Shown: piece by piece, positions 10,501-22,351 of the stretch
How the letters are laid out: every line of letters begins with the position of its first letter
How positions within the stretch are numbered: the first letter of the stretch is position 1
NCBI GenBank assembly: GCA_037176905.1
Contig: JBBBWG010030455.1
Span: forward strand, 20,684 to 48,913
Length of the DNA stretch: 28,230 bases
Direction: 5' to 3'
Source of the DNA: Azolla pinnata
Taxonomy: Eukaryota; Streptophyta; Polypodiopsida; Salviniales; Salviniaceae
The notes under the pieces: generated by a model
Database searches by the model: none
What the model saw: only the letters and a program-made list of their open reading frames with translations
What the model was told of the DNA's origin: nothing
Program-made: the position numbers and the translations under genes

Positions 10501-13500
10501 TATGTTGCCAAATGCATAGTACAGCCTGACTCTGCAGAGATGGCCGAATTTCCATACAACATAATAAGATATAAACACCAAAGCCTTATATTGAATAGTC
10601 TACTTTCAAACTATAGCTAGTCTGACAATGACCCGAGCCTACTGGTTTACACTACAAATCCTTGATAAAGATAAGAAAAACTAATCTCAATATGCATTCC
10701 AATGGCATTCGGTTAATGGTGCATTACCAGTGTAAAAATGGGTTAAGCAGTAGGAATCGGAGAAGTGCAAAAGATACAGACGAAAGATCAATGGCATGTT
10801 CGATGGGACTGTTTTTGCCCAACAGGTATGGAAAAGAACTCTAAGATCGATCACCCAAGTGGATGCGGAAGCAAGCTTGACTTGGGGAGGAGCATTTTGG
10901 GAATAGTGGACGGTGTAATGGCCTTGTATGAAGGTAGCAGCATTAGTACTTATTATATATTTGAAAGGTAGAATCTCCATCGTTTGGTACCTTGCAAGTC
11001 CAGGAAGAAGAAAAGGCCCATTGAGGATGGGAATATGTGGCTGCAGTCACATTGTGGGGACTGGAGATCTAGATGCAAATTTATATTTCAAGATATACAA
11101 GAGCCTACAGCAGTGGTAATAACGGCAATATGGAAAGATCTTGTTTACACTTTCTAAGGGAGTGAAGTTCCATTCAAGGAAGTTCAGAACGATGTAGGAA
11201 GCAACGAAGTATGTTCCAAAGCACTTGGGGATAACATCTATATTTATGAATGTTCACCGGGGCCCTTCGTCTGGAATAAGTTCCAATTTTCTAATTCCCA
11301 CCACTGAGTATGAACAGCTATATGATGGAGACTAAGGCAATTCATGGATATAGGCATTCAGTTTCTAATCTGACCAGTCTCGTGACAATATGATTGAGAC
11401 TTTTCTTGTACTTTTTATGTCCTATTAATAGAAAGCTGTTTTAAGAAAAAACTAATCTCAATAGCTGACTGGTCATCAACACTAGCTCTACTTCATTTTC
11501 CTATGACTATTTCGATTTCTTTGATGTTTCTATTTAACTTTCAAACATTGTGCGTCTTCTTCAAATAGATGAATTGCTCAGAATTGAAACGAACCTGCAG
11601 TCAGTGTCAGCTTGCTTTAATACTCGTGTGAGAAGTGAAAGGATGCTTAGAAAAAACCGTTGCTGATACAGAGGTCTTATAATTGCATGATGATTCTTGT
11701 TCAAGAATGTTCCTTGACCTTTGACAATAAAGCCCAACCCCTCGGCAGCTGCAATACCAACAGCAGAAATTTCCTCTTCTTTTGGCCATATAAAATACAA
11801 AAGGGCATCATTTTGTTTGTTGTTTGGACAATTTTGCAAAACAACAAGTTCCAACAACAGAGTGGCAAATTCTGCTACTATCACATCGCCTTTCATAGCC
11901 AAGCCTTTGCTGATAGAAGCCAGTAACTTAATGCATCTTAATTTAACGTACAGTTCTGAATTGTCTAAAGGAACTGGTCCATTGACCAGCAACAAGTCAT
12001 CCTTCAGAATCCATTCACCTTTCAAAATCATATGCACTGCTTCTGGCAAGGAAAATGTACTTCCATTTGTCAGAGACTCTTCAGTAGAAACATCGACCCA
12101 TTTGTTAACCATGCAGCTAATAGCCTCGATTGCTATATCAGAAACATGGTTGCAGGAAGGTGAAACTGCAGTTTCTAAAAGCTTATAAAGAACCACCTGT
12201 TTTCTCAGTATCTGAATGGAAGGTCGCAGAGAAATGACCAGGGAAGCAAAGAGCCCTATAATGCAGATGTCTCTGCTCTCTACAGAATAATCCAGTGTTC
12301 TTGATAATAATGCTTGTTGTAATTCACCGTCACACTTACAAACACTAGTTCTAAATACAGCCATGCTGACTTCAAGGATCTGTATGTCACAAAGAAAGGA
12401 AGTAAGATAAATAGAAAATAAATGCGTAAAATAATAGCAATACAACTAAATACTAACATAAAAAATTAGATGATTGAAGTTTTACACATGAAATGATAAA
12501 GAATGTCCTGGAAAACCCACATTCCTAAAATCATTAGATTCTAATGCAAATAGGCAGTGTTCTATAAACCACCAGGCTGATCAAATATACTATAAGAAAC
12601 AGGCTTCTTTCCTATAAACAACGTATATTTGAAAATGTAGGCAGCAAGCATGCTGGAATGCTGCTGAATGAGCTTAAAAATGTATTATGAAGACAGATTA
12701 TGGGAGTTCCTTTTCCCATGTAAAATAAGAGAATATTGGCATTGGTGGTTGCATTTCCACAATCTACAGTATTTACAGTAGAAAATATCCTTGTTATAAC
12801 AAAATTCTCTAATGCTGAAACATCTAGAAGGTTTATCAACTCTTTGAAGCCTGACTGCTGAAGTTAGCATCAGATGAAAATTAAACCAGAACACAGTTAC
12901 TTCCTGCATTCAGAGAATGATCTCTCTAATACTGAAGTTGCAACATCTAAGTGTTCACCGATTTCCTGACTCTATATGTATAAGGCTGCAATTGATGTGA
13001 TCATCAAAGATGTACACAAGAAACCGGAAAACAGTTAACTAAGTTTTTAACATATCATGACTTCATCGAGTAGACACATTGTGGATCGATTTGCTCCATA
13101 AAGTCATTAATGTGCCCGTCACTTTAATTCTGTAACTTTACTGAATCAAAATCCAATACGTGTTTTTTTAATCAAACAATATTACTTCTCAGGATGCATT
13201 TGTTTGAATATGTTGAGCATGCATATTCAAGCTTATGAGGGACGTTCAAGCCCAACATAACATTTAGATACATGTGCCACCTGGATGTATTTGTTCATAC
13301 CTCATTGTTTTGTAAACTGGATGTTAAAGCGAAATTCTCAAAACTACTCCAAATGACCAAAGATAGCTCGAAGAGTGCTCTATTCTCTGATCCAGTGTTT
13401 TGACAGCTGTCTCAACAAGTTAGTAAACAGAAGGCACTGAATCAATATCTTAAAGTAAACATCAAAAGGAAAATAAAATCCATAGAAAGATTATGCTATG

Positions 13501-16500
13501 CATAAGCCTGATTCTTTAGATCACACCCCTTCAACATTTGGACAGAGAATTAAGTCTTTTTTTGACAAGATACAGCTTTGTATTAATGCAGCATAAAAAG
13601 TACAAGGAATTTTTCTACCATATAGTCATCAGACCGATTAAATAGACACTGATTGTCAATATCCATGAATTGCCTTAATGTCCATTAAATCTTTTACATT
13701 CGTTCACTCCAATTACATTTTCTCCTCAACCCTGACAATGCCTTTCTTCTATCCAAAGGGAACAAAAACTCAGGAAAGAGAAGACAGAAGAACTAGGTTA
13801 ATTTATGATTCATTAATATATGAAAAGTTTCAAAGACACTATTAAAAATGAAAGCTCTTTGGTTTCTTACACCATATTCATGCATAGTAGATAAGCATCC
13901 TAATTCATCTATGATAGTGACCTTTATTGTCCATTCCCAACCAGTGACATGCATCTCTCTTGGACTCTTTCACAAATTCAGAAGCAAGACAATGCACATA
14001 AAGAAGACATAACAACTGTTGTGTATCTCATTCATCTTCAAAATTGTAACTTCAGTGTTATATACGTTAAAAACTTCATCAGAAATACAAGAGCTCGTTG
14101 CATCTTAATCTATTCACCAGATATCCAGTAAACCACGTATTTATGTTAGTATAAACCAGCAAATTATGCAAATAGAATGAAAGCCTGTGATAAATTATAA
14201 TGTTTAGACGCTGAAGACATATACAAAGCATTTTTTCCTAGCAGGCATGATAAAACACTGACAGAATGAAATTACCACGGCAATATGTGTTCAAATAGAC
14301 CCTGCAGAAGCATTGAAATCACTCCCATATTGCTGCCTTTAGCAGCACTTGGTGACTGTAGTTTCTCCTGGATCAGTTTTGTCGTCTCCTTCACAACAAT
14401 GATTGACATTCCTGACTTTTTTTTGCAGATTGCAGCAAGAGCCCTAAGATTATGATCTCTAGATAGTTTTATCGTGTCATCTGAGAGGTGATTAATCAAT
14501 GATTCAATGAGAAGATCAGTTTTCCCATATCCAAACCTAGCAGAAGAAAATTTCTCCTCCTTTTCACAAATACATGAGAAAGCTTCCACCGCTCTGTCCC
14601 ACAAGTGTCCCACTTCCGGCTTTTCAAGTATGATCCATGTAAGGAATGATAAAATAAATTGATATTGATTTTCCGTAATAACCGCTAGCTTGGGTGGAAA
14701 GGATGCCAGAACCTGCAATCCCGCCACTGCAATAGAATCACGTTATTATTTGTTCAAGTATTGAGCCACTATAAGTACTTACATTGAACATTCTCAAAAT
14801 ACTTAGTCAATCAGCTAACATAGTAAACAGTTCAGATACTCAACTGCAAAGCAACGATATAAAAATAGCAAGTATGAAAACCAAATTGAAAGTCAGAGTC
14901 CATAACTAACACCATATGAAAATATGCAACATTATAAAATAGCAAGTTCATTGTTCCACAACAGCCGTCAAAACTAACAGAAAAAGTAGGCATCGATCCC
15001 TTATTTCAAAGTGCAGGATCTATACATGATGCACTTTTAACACTTACTGGAGACTCATCATCTTCAAGTCACATTGTATTGTAACAATGTTAGAGAGAAA
15101 GAAAGAAAATTATATTAACATCTTTTTCGAGAAACTGGAGGAAGCCATGAACCGAAAAAAATGCATAACACCAAAACCTCACAAACCCATGAGAAGAAAC
15201 ATTGGAGCCCAGAGTGTAAGAAGACCAGAAGCTCACCTCCCATCTGCCAGATCTTTTCAGGTGAAGTAAACGTTTTCGTGTTACTTTTCTGTAAACCAGC
15301 AAGAATAATCCATGAAAACATCCTCATAAGTTGCGTAAAACAATACTGAAGCTGAGTCATACTGCTAGTATTGAAGGTAACTGTGCTTGTTGACGTATGC
15401 AAGTTCTCAGCTATATCAGTTGCTGCTTCAATGATCATATTTAACAAACCAAGTACTGCAATTGCTATTGACTCAGTAAAGCAGAGGCTCAGATGGGGCA
15501 TAGTCTCTCCATAGAAAGTCAAAACCTCAGTTTCTTGCAAAGACCCAGGCAATTTCATGAATTCGAGTATTTTCTTCAAAAGGATACTTAGCACAGAAAA
15601 ACAGCTCATGTTTGATGCCTTGATGGCTGCAGCAAGTATGGGAGAAGTTTGTGTTATTGTTGCAATTGCACGCTCCACAGCTAGAGATGTCTTGTCTGAT
15701 AAACTGTGATCATGCTCAGTTTTCAATAAAGTAGCATCATCCCCATCCACCCATACCAAAAAAGCCGGTAGGCATTTCAAAAGATCATCTAAGAATGGAT
15801 CCTGCAGTACGAGATTCAGAAACCTGTTTCTCTCCCCAAGTTCTGCAACCATATAATTTCCTTCCTGTGAAGCAGTAATACATGCTTTAAAACATTCGAG
15901 TGCCTCGGTAATAATCTTCCGGTCTTCCTTCATGCCCATTGTTTCCACTGCCTGTGACACTAACAGCTCCTGCTTAAGTGATGCCCATATCGTGGCTGCA
16001 TGTTTCTGAAGAGTTTCAGAACCATAATGCAAGCAACAGAACCCGAGAAATTTCAAGGCATCCAGCTGAAACCAGAAAAAAGGTAGAAAGGCAGGATAAA
16101 AGTTCAATTTACATTCATTTACGTTTTTGGTTAATATTGAAAAAATATGGAAAACATAGAAATCAATGCACCTTTGCAGTCCGTAGACTTGATGAAAGTT
16201 TCTCCAGAAATAACTGAATGCAAGAATCAGCAAAAAGTGTTGAAGATGCGAAAGCATGCTGCAAATAGAATCAAGAACATGCTGCATTAAGTACTTCGTA
16301 GGTATATTTATATATGAGGATATGTGGTTAATAGGAAACACAGTTCGCACATGGCATATCCAACATTCTGGCAAACTTCAGTTTATTTACATCTCATTCA
16401 ACTATCAAATCAATTTTGTAAATCTTACTGAAAAACAATTATGAGCCAGACCACAGAGATGGGGGCAACAAGACTTGAGGAGCCTGTTATGAGAACCTAG

Positions 16501-19500
16501 GCAGCCAGCCTTGACATTGGGAACAAGGGAATATATTTTCACTCTCCATAGGATTTTCTCTTTTTATGTCTAGGTTCAACTTTAGTGCACCACTTTCAGT
16601 CTTAGTCCAGTCTCATGACTCTCAAAGCTTGCCTATTTTGTCCTATCAGCACATACTCTTACGTAGTCTACTAACTTCCTTTTCTTTCACCAGTGTGCTA
16701 GGCACCCTTTCAATTAGCCACAGAAAGGTTCAGCGTTTGTTTCTAATAGTTATAGCAACATCCCTTTCAAAGAAAAATGTGAACACTCACAATCTAAAAA
16801 CAATTGCAATGTGAACACTCACAACCACCAGAAAGAAAAGCATGCTACAAGAATTTAAGGTTATGAATCAGGGAATAAGGCAAACCATGAGTGCCACTGA
16901 GAGATCTTCCCTTGTTATACCTCTCTTATCATCTGGTAGCTGCCATAGAAATTTGAAATGGATTAGGAAATGGAAGCGTGGATTTGTTTTGAAGAGCATA
17001 ATCATCAGGCTCATAAGCAGAACTTCGTTACAGCTTACAGGATTGAACGAAATAGGAAAATAGCAGCTAATGACGCCAAAAATATCTTCTGAAAGGTCTT
17101 CAATGTCTCCATCAAGATCTGGAAACAGCTTCATGAGAAGCTCCACAATATGAAATGCAATTAATAGGCATCTTGGATCTTTTTCTCCTTCAACAGCTGC
17201 ACAAATACTCTCTGCAAACGAAACACCCTGGGGGAAACCCAAGAAGAAGTATCACTTTTTATGATTTTTTGAGGAACAGAAATTCAGTGCTTGCTGAAGA
17301 AAGGGAGTGCATAAGTTTTTGTACTAAAGGGCATAGAGAATTAGATTCTGAAAGAATCTGGATGCTTCAAATTTTTTATGTTTTCATTATTTCCAGTGAA
17401 GTCATAACAGCCACTGATCTAAATCCCTGATTAGAATAGTTAGTCACCAACATACCAGATCATACTGATAATATGCATAACAGAGTCAAGAGTGCAGGTA
17501 TGGAACACTGACAGTCCCACATCAGCCAGGATCTCCATATTAGGATCTTGATAGATGACTAGATTACAATAAGAAAGCTAGACCTTGATAGATGACTAGA
17601 CCTTGAACCCCCCAAGTCTACCTTTGATAACTTTGACCAGGAATAATTTAAAGATACCTTTAATTAAGGAATAGTGATTAAGGATGACATCCCCAAGAGA
17701 ACTTTAGGGATGTTTGTGTACAAACATAATTTTTTAAAGGAGCGAGCGCTCCATGATCATTCAGTGACCCAAAAACCCTACTCCACTCCTGTCACTTTCA
17801 AGTCAATATCATGGTAAAAGAGATGGGTGCAGTTTAAGAATGAGATGCTTCCCCATGCGTAGTTGATCACACTGAGCTCAAGATAATTCACCATTGAATT
17901 TTTTGAGTTTAGAAAGGTTATAAAATCCTAAACAGCAGAAAGTGAATGTGCTATAGCGTCCATATGGTAGCCAGTAAATCTGCTCAACAATTCAAAATCA
18001 TCATGTAGAAGGCCCATATAAGCATCAATGCATGTCCCACTGCCACTAACTTCAATAAGATCTAGATAGTTCTGCTGTGTCACAAAAACGAAAAGTTTGC
18101 TCAACATTCACTAGTTAGAAGCAATCTAAACAGTTGATCATTATCATAGATCCAAGCACAAGCTAAAATGATTTAACGTCACCAAAATAATAGACAATGA
18201 CATTTGAACTTGCACAGCCATAATTTCTCCATGTACAGATACAAAAAGCGGCAGACAACTTCATTTGACAACCAACAAAAGGCAAACGTGATGCACACAA
18301 ATTAGAGTATTTCACATTATGCATGTAAACATACAAGAAAAATTTTAAAGGATCCTCCTAAATAATCTGAAATAATCCGAAATCTTTACAAATTGAACAA
18401 TAAGAATACAGAAGAGCTATGAAATCAATGTTTCCATGAGAATCTAACTTCATAACATCCCTATTATTATTTCTCAGAAGTCAGAAGAGAACAGCAAAAA
18501 AGTTGTAGACAAAGTTGATCATATAACTCACAAGACTCACAACAATACTGCGGTGATGAAGGAGAAGCACCTCAAAAAATTCGAAACAAAGCTGCATAAA
18601 AATAAAGTAGATTAAAAGATCACAGTTGTGGACAAATGTATGCTTGCCAGAAACCAATTCAGTAAAGCATACCATGCGATCTGTCTGTGAAAGTGACTGC
18701 ACTTCCAGATTTTGCAAAGCTGATTCCGCTAATAGCTTAGCATCTTCCTCGTTAACAGCTCCAACATCTTTTCCTCTTTTTATAAGAGCCAAAGATCCAA
18801 GTAAAGCGCCGTGTAATGCATGCCAATCCTCCTGAAGCAGGAAGCAGGTTATATTGCATTAAAATTTAGGCAAGTTTCTACAATGAGAATCAGAAATCAT
18901 TAGAAAAGTGACATCAGCTTACAATACGTGCTGCAAAGAAATCTGCAAATGTATGGATAACTGTATCCTCCATATGATGTTTATAGAGTTGAATCCAAAT
19001 CTCTCCCAGAAGAAGAATGCCTATATCCAATTTCACAAAACCAAAACATTATGGCATTCACTTGGTACGTTCCATATGTAACCTCTAGTCAATCGCTTTG
19101 AAATGAAGACAATTCTACTTTGTCCAAGACCTAATTTTCTGACAATCCATAGTGTATATCAGAGTAATATATAAGAATTAGAGGATGGCTATAGATATGA
19201 CTCTTGAGTCTACACACAACATATCTCTAGGAAAAAAAAAATGTAGTGTTAAGTTATATTGAGATTCCGACTAAATTATCATGTTAATAATTAGTGTATA
19301 GCATCCCATGTATGCCTAGAAGAAGTTGATTTGTAATTATTTAATTCCCAGAAACATAATTGATATAATAATGCAAGATCGAAATGCTAGTTTCTTTTTG
19401 GAAGAATAAACATTGAGCCTCATTACAATATAATGAGTTCACAATCTTTCTGGTCTTTGACGAACGATTGGCAATTAGATGATTGATTTCAAGTAGAAAA

Positions 19501-20707
19501 AATGGCAATCCCAAAAAAACAGCAGAATCCACCATGTTGCAAACAATATCATCAAGTATCACCGGGGAGCTATAACAGACAACTTGCATTATTTGTTTTC
19601 AGGGTGTGCATCACCTATATACAGGACGCATATAACAATGCCTTGACAGCAAAGGTAGCACCATGGAGGACACTCTGATAGTCACATTATACGTTCATAA
19701 GATCAGATTTATATCACTATAAATTCAATATACTTTGACCCAATTTTATGAAGCATCAACTAGTTTAATAATGTGCATTAGTCTACAGTGAGTTCAACAG
19801 AACAAAATGCAAAACCAACAAATTCCCATGCATATTAAGAGCATTACATGACAAAAATTATTCAAAAAGAAAACAAAATACTTAAAATATGCAACTAGAA
19901 GGGCAAACAAGCTCCAAATACCTCTAGCTCTTATAGCAACATCTGTCGCTGTCAAATAGTTCTCCATTTCTTTTACCTTTTAAATACAAAAGGTTTAGGT
20001 TAACATCCACAGAGTATCTGAAAAGCTCATATGAAATAGAATGCGAGTAGCAAAGATTTTTGCTTTCTATCATCTAATGAAGAAACCATTCTCTTGTCAC
20101 TTACAATTTGCAGTAAAGATGTGTTCTTTCGAGTTACAAAGTTGACAAGTGCACAGCAACTAGCATGCTGTCAGCATATCGGATACAACAAATAAAAATG
20201 GTAAGTAGAATATGCAACAGTACTAGGAAAATAATATAAAATTTGCAGACATAACTCACACCTTGTCAATTATTAGAAATATAATTAATCTAGATGAAAG
20301 TATGATCCATCATAATGGAAACTTTTAGTAAAATTGAACATATAAACACACGTAAGGGATAATTGTATCAGAATCAGCAGAATACAGGATAATTCGAGCA
20401 GAAAGTAGTAGGCGCGGAGCACTTGCGACTCCACTGAGCGTGATTAAACCAGCTCTACGGCCGGAAACTACCAAAGAACATATTTTGAGGAAGAAGAACA
20501 GAAAGGGAAAATCATCGCGCAAAACTTGGAAGAGCTAAACCGGGGGAATTCGATGACATATCATAGAGGTCTTCGAGAAACAAAAGGGAAATATGCGCGC
20601 GTGTATGTGTGTGTGTTACAGAAGCTAACCTGCTGGAGCGGGGGTTCTTCTGGGTCGACAAAGGTCCGAATGTGGGAGAGCAGAGAAGCAGCATCGTCGC
20701 GAGCCAT
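7583..20707 (-). CDS. MMS19: MMS19 homologue, HEAT-repeat scaffold of the cytosolic Fe-S cluster targeting complex, 18 exons, 1147 aa
   Basis: Exons in transcript order: 20707-20630, 20167-20105, 19976-19922, 19020-18923, 18831-18673, 18591-18532, 17227-17039, 16939-16886, 16258-16172, 16065-15237, 14726-14276, 13406-13301, 12379-11595, 10531-10456, 10377-10266, 9351-9275, 7831-7751, 7666-7583 (stop TAA). All are GT-AG, and the sum is 3444 nt. The translation aligns with plant and animal MMS19 (also called MET18) from end to end. Landmarks are FVDPEEPPLQQ at the N-terminus, RARGILLL near residue 63, EDWHALHGALLGSLALIKR from residue 99, EGEKDP near 184, HAIIRPLYQQRFF in the 785-bp exon, and DDPKRAVRKEAIRCRRAW at the C-terminus. 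Length is normal for the family (Arabidopsis about 1130). By family knowledge, MMS19 works with CIA1 and CIA2B/AE7 to deliver 4Fe-4S clusters to DNA polymerases, helicases such as XPD and RTEL1, and DNA demethylases, in cytosol and nucleus. Introns run from 77 bp to 1.4 kb, and two contain LINE remnants. The chosen start is the only ATG that leads into the conserved N-terminus. Confidence 0.95.
10672..11463 (+). mobile_element. 5'-truncated LINE (non-LTR retrotransposon) with target-site duplication, in MMS19 intron 13
   Basis: Plus-strand fragments read like the end of a plant LINE ORF2: HVRWDC, then after a frameshift FAQQVWKRTLRSITQVDA (10811 onward; this resembles the zinc-binding RT domain, zf-RVT), and finally WRSRCKFIFQDIQEP ... 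IWKDLVYTF ending in TAA at 11155-11157. About 280 bp of 3' UTR follow, ending in AGAAAGCTGTTT. The element is flanked by near-identical direct repeats: TAAGAAAAACTAATCTCAAT at 10672 (continuing to 10692), and the same with one extra A at 11442-11463. It is 5'-truncated, carries internal stops, and lies antisense to MMS19. Confidence 0.85.
13557..13775 (-). mobile_element. Second copy of the same LINE family (3' end only), in MMS19 intron 11
   Basis: Read on the minus strand this stretch shares AAGGCAATTCATGGATAT (13676-13659), then TTGTACTTTTTATG, ATTAATA and AAAGCTGT in the same order and spacing as the 3' UTR of the LINE at 11334-11441. It ends in an A run (T7 on the plus strand at 13557-13563). 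The left boundary near 13775 is approximate, because similarity fades, and I found no clear target-site duplication. Its orientation is the same as MMS19. Confidence 0.7.
18526..18540 (-). other. Tandem GTGAGT splice donors at MMS19 exon 6
   Basis: Two GTGAGT donors lie 9 bp apart (18540-18535 and 18531-18526). The second gives gap-free alignment to MMS19 relatives (RSIVVSL|GVSFAESIC) and is used in my model. The first would remove three codons (V-S-L) without changing frame. Confidence 0.8.
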
Positions 20708-20844
20708 GGCGTTTCTGGGCTCGGGCCGGAGATGAAATGATCAGTCTGTCGTCTGTTTTTTAAGTCTCTGCAAAATAGAGAGGGAAGCTTTTCAAAGTTT
20801 TTTCCTTCTTCTTCTTCTTTCTTATTGTTTTATTTTATGTATTT

Positions 20845-21124
20845 CTGTTGTCTGGGTTTTACAAATTCAATCTGTTGTCTAGGTTTTATAGATTCAAATT
20901 GTTATCTGGGTTTTACAGATTCAATCTGTTATCTTGGTTTTTACAGATTCAAACTGTTATCTGGGTTTTACGGATTCAATCTATTATCTGGGTTTTCCAG
21001 ATTATCTGGTTTTTACAAATTCAATCTATTATCTGGGTTTTCCAGATTATCTGGTTTTTACTGTTATCTGGTTTTTACAGATTCAACCTGCTATCTGGGT
21101 TTTACACATTCAATCTGTTATCAG
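20845..21124. repeat. 27-bp minisatellite just upstream of the MMS19 start codon
   Basis: About nine copies of a 27-bp unit of the form CTGTTATCTGGGTTTTACAG followed by ATTCAAT. Some copies have substitutions or internally shortened units (around 20995-21080). It begins 138 bp upstream of the MMS19 ATG. Because 27 is a multiple of 3, three plus-strand frames stay open with 9-residue repeats; these are artefacts of the repeat, not genes. Confidence 0.93.
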
Positions 21125-21289
21125 TGATTCGAATAACACTTTGTGCCGTCCGATTGACTTTCGATGATGTACTCTTGTAACAGATGAGTGGATATACAAA
21201 CATTATCATACATTTTGTCATAATGGCGTAAGAAGACGCTAATATATCCATCTTTCTTTCTTTTATGTTTCATAGCAAGTTTTGAAATT

Positions 21290-21880
21290 GTAGTTTTGTC
21301 GCAAATTGGTGATGGAAATTGTGGCAGATAATGGTCACTAATCGTCGACTATCGAGAGTGTGATTTGGCATTTCATGCACTGCTTGCCCCAACAAGGTGA
21401 TTGCACCGATGGTGTTGATCATGTCAAGATGATGAGGGCCGAGGAGAAGGTTTTGTTTGCTGATGGCGTTGTTTTTACAAATTCTATATTTGGGACACTC
21501 CACCGACTGACCGATCGATTCAGGTGTTAAAACATGCCCCTCGCAAAATCCTCGTGCCGATTCAGATCATGTTTGGCCCGCAAAGCATCTCCATCGAATG
21601 CACACGGTTCAATATTCGATTTCGATGCGTTGCCATTTCCGTCGGTAATAACACATCTTATTCATGTACACATAAGCTCTGAGCAGATTCAACAGGCAGC
21701 CTTGAGTAGAGTACACCATCGTCTCGTCACAAAATGAACATTGCACTTACAGAAGGAAATCGCGCGCTTTCACAATTCTCTTGGGTTTGTGAAGCAATCA
21801 TCGCCAACAAACACTCCATTCTTCCAGAGAATCTTGTAGTTGATATGCTCTGATCAGTATATTGCTCCTCCCAGCGATTC
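21290..21880 (-). pseudogene. Possible decayed coding sequence (unidentified)
   Basis: The minus strand shows three short stretches with protein-like composition in different frames: INYKILWKNGVFVGDDCFTN (about 21842-21783), TDGNGNASKSNIEPCAFDGD (about 21645-21586) and LLLGPHHLDMINTIGAITLL (about 21458-21399). Stops and frame changes separate them, and I could not link them by splice sites in matching phase. I recognise no family. They may be pseudogene fragments or chance. Confidence 0.25.
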
Positions 21881-22351
21881 GCCTTGGTCCTCTTTATGAC
21901 AGATTTGGGCTTTTCTTAGACACTAAACGATCGGGCATTTCCTCATATGGGTATTATGCTGCTTCTTGAACCACCCAGACTTGTTCAATACTATACCACA
22001 CTTCTTCACTACCTAATCCAGCAGCATCTCATCGATCTTCTCGCTTCATCACTACCTCTATCCAAAATACGATCTCATCCATCGCATTTCATCACTGACT
22101 GACTCCCCAATAGCAAGCACCTCCCCCGACCTCGCTTCATCGCTACCTATCCAATACGATGTCTCTTGCAATCGCATTTCCGTCGCAGCATCTCCATCCA
22201 ACAGGATCTCTCCTCGATCTCACTTTCTTGCTCAGGATTCAGATTTGGGCATAGCGCGATAAAAAGCAGCAAAATCGAGAATATGGAAAGATGTTGGCCA
22301 CCAGATACAGCATCATAATTACCATCCATCCAATCTCTTCACTCTTGTCCT

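Larger units (their letters stand above)
20708..22351. other. Intergenic region between MMS19 and the TPR gene
   Basis: It contains the MMS19 leader and promoter (20708 onward, no clear TATA box), the 27-bp minisatellite, coding-like debris at about 21290-21880 and the 3' flank of the TPR gene. The short open frames are broken by stops. Confidence 0.6.

Noticed and set aside
10687..10980. Minus-strand 97-residue frame in MMS19 intron 13
   Set aside because: It is the antisense of the LINE remnant, and no MMS19 sequence is missing between exons 13 and 14.
20825..21180. Three overlapping plus-strand frames with LLSGFYRFN-type repeats
   Set aside because: They arise because the minisatellite period (27 bp) is a multiple of three; all three frames stay open.
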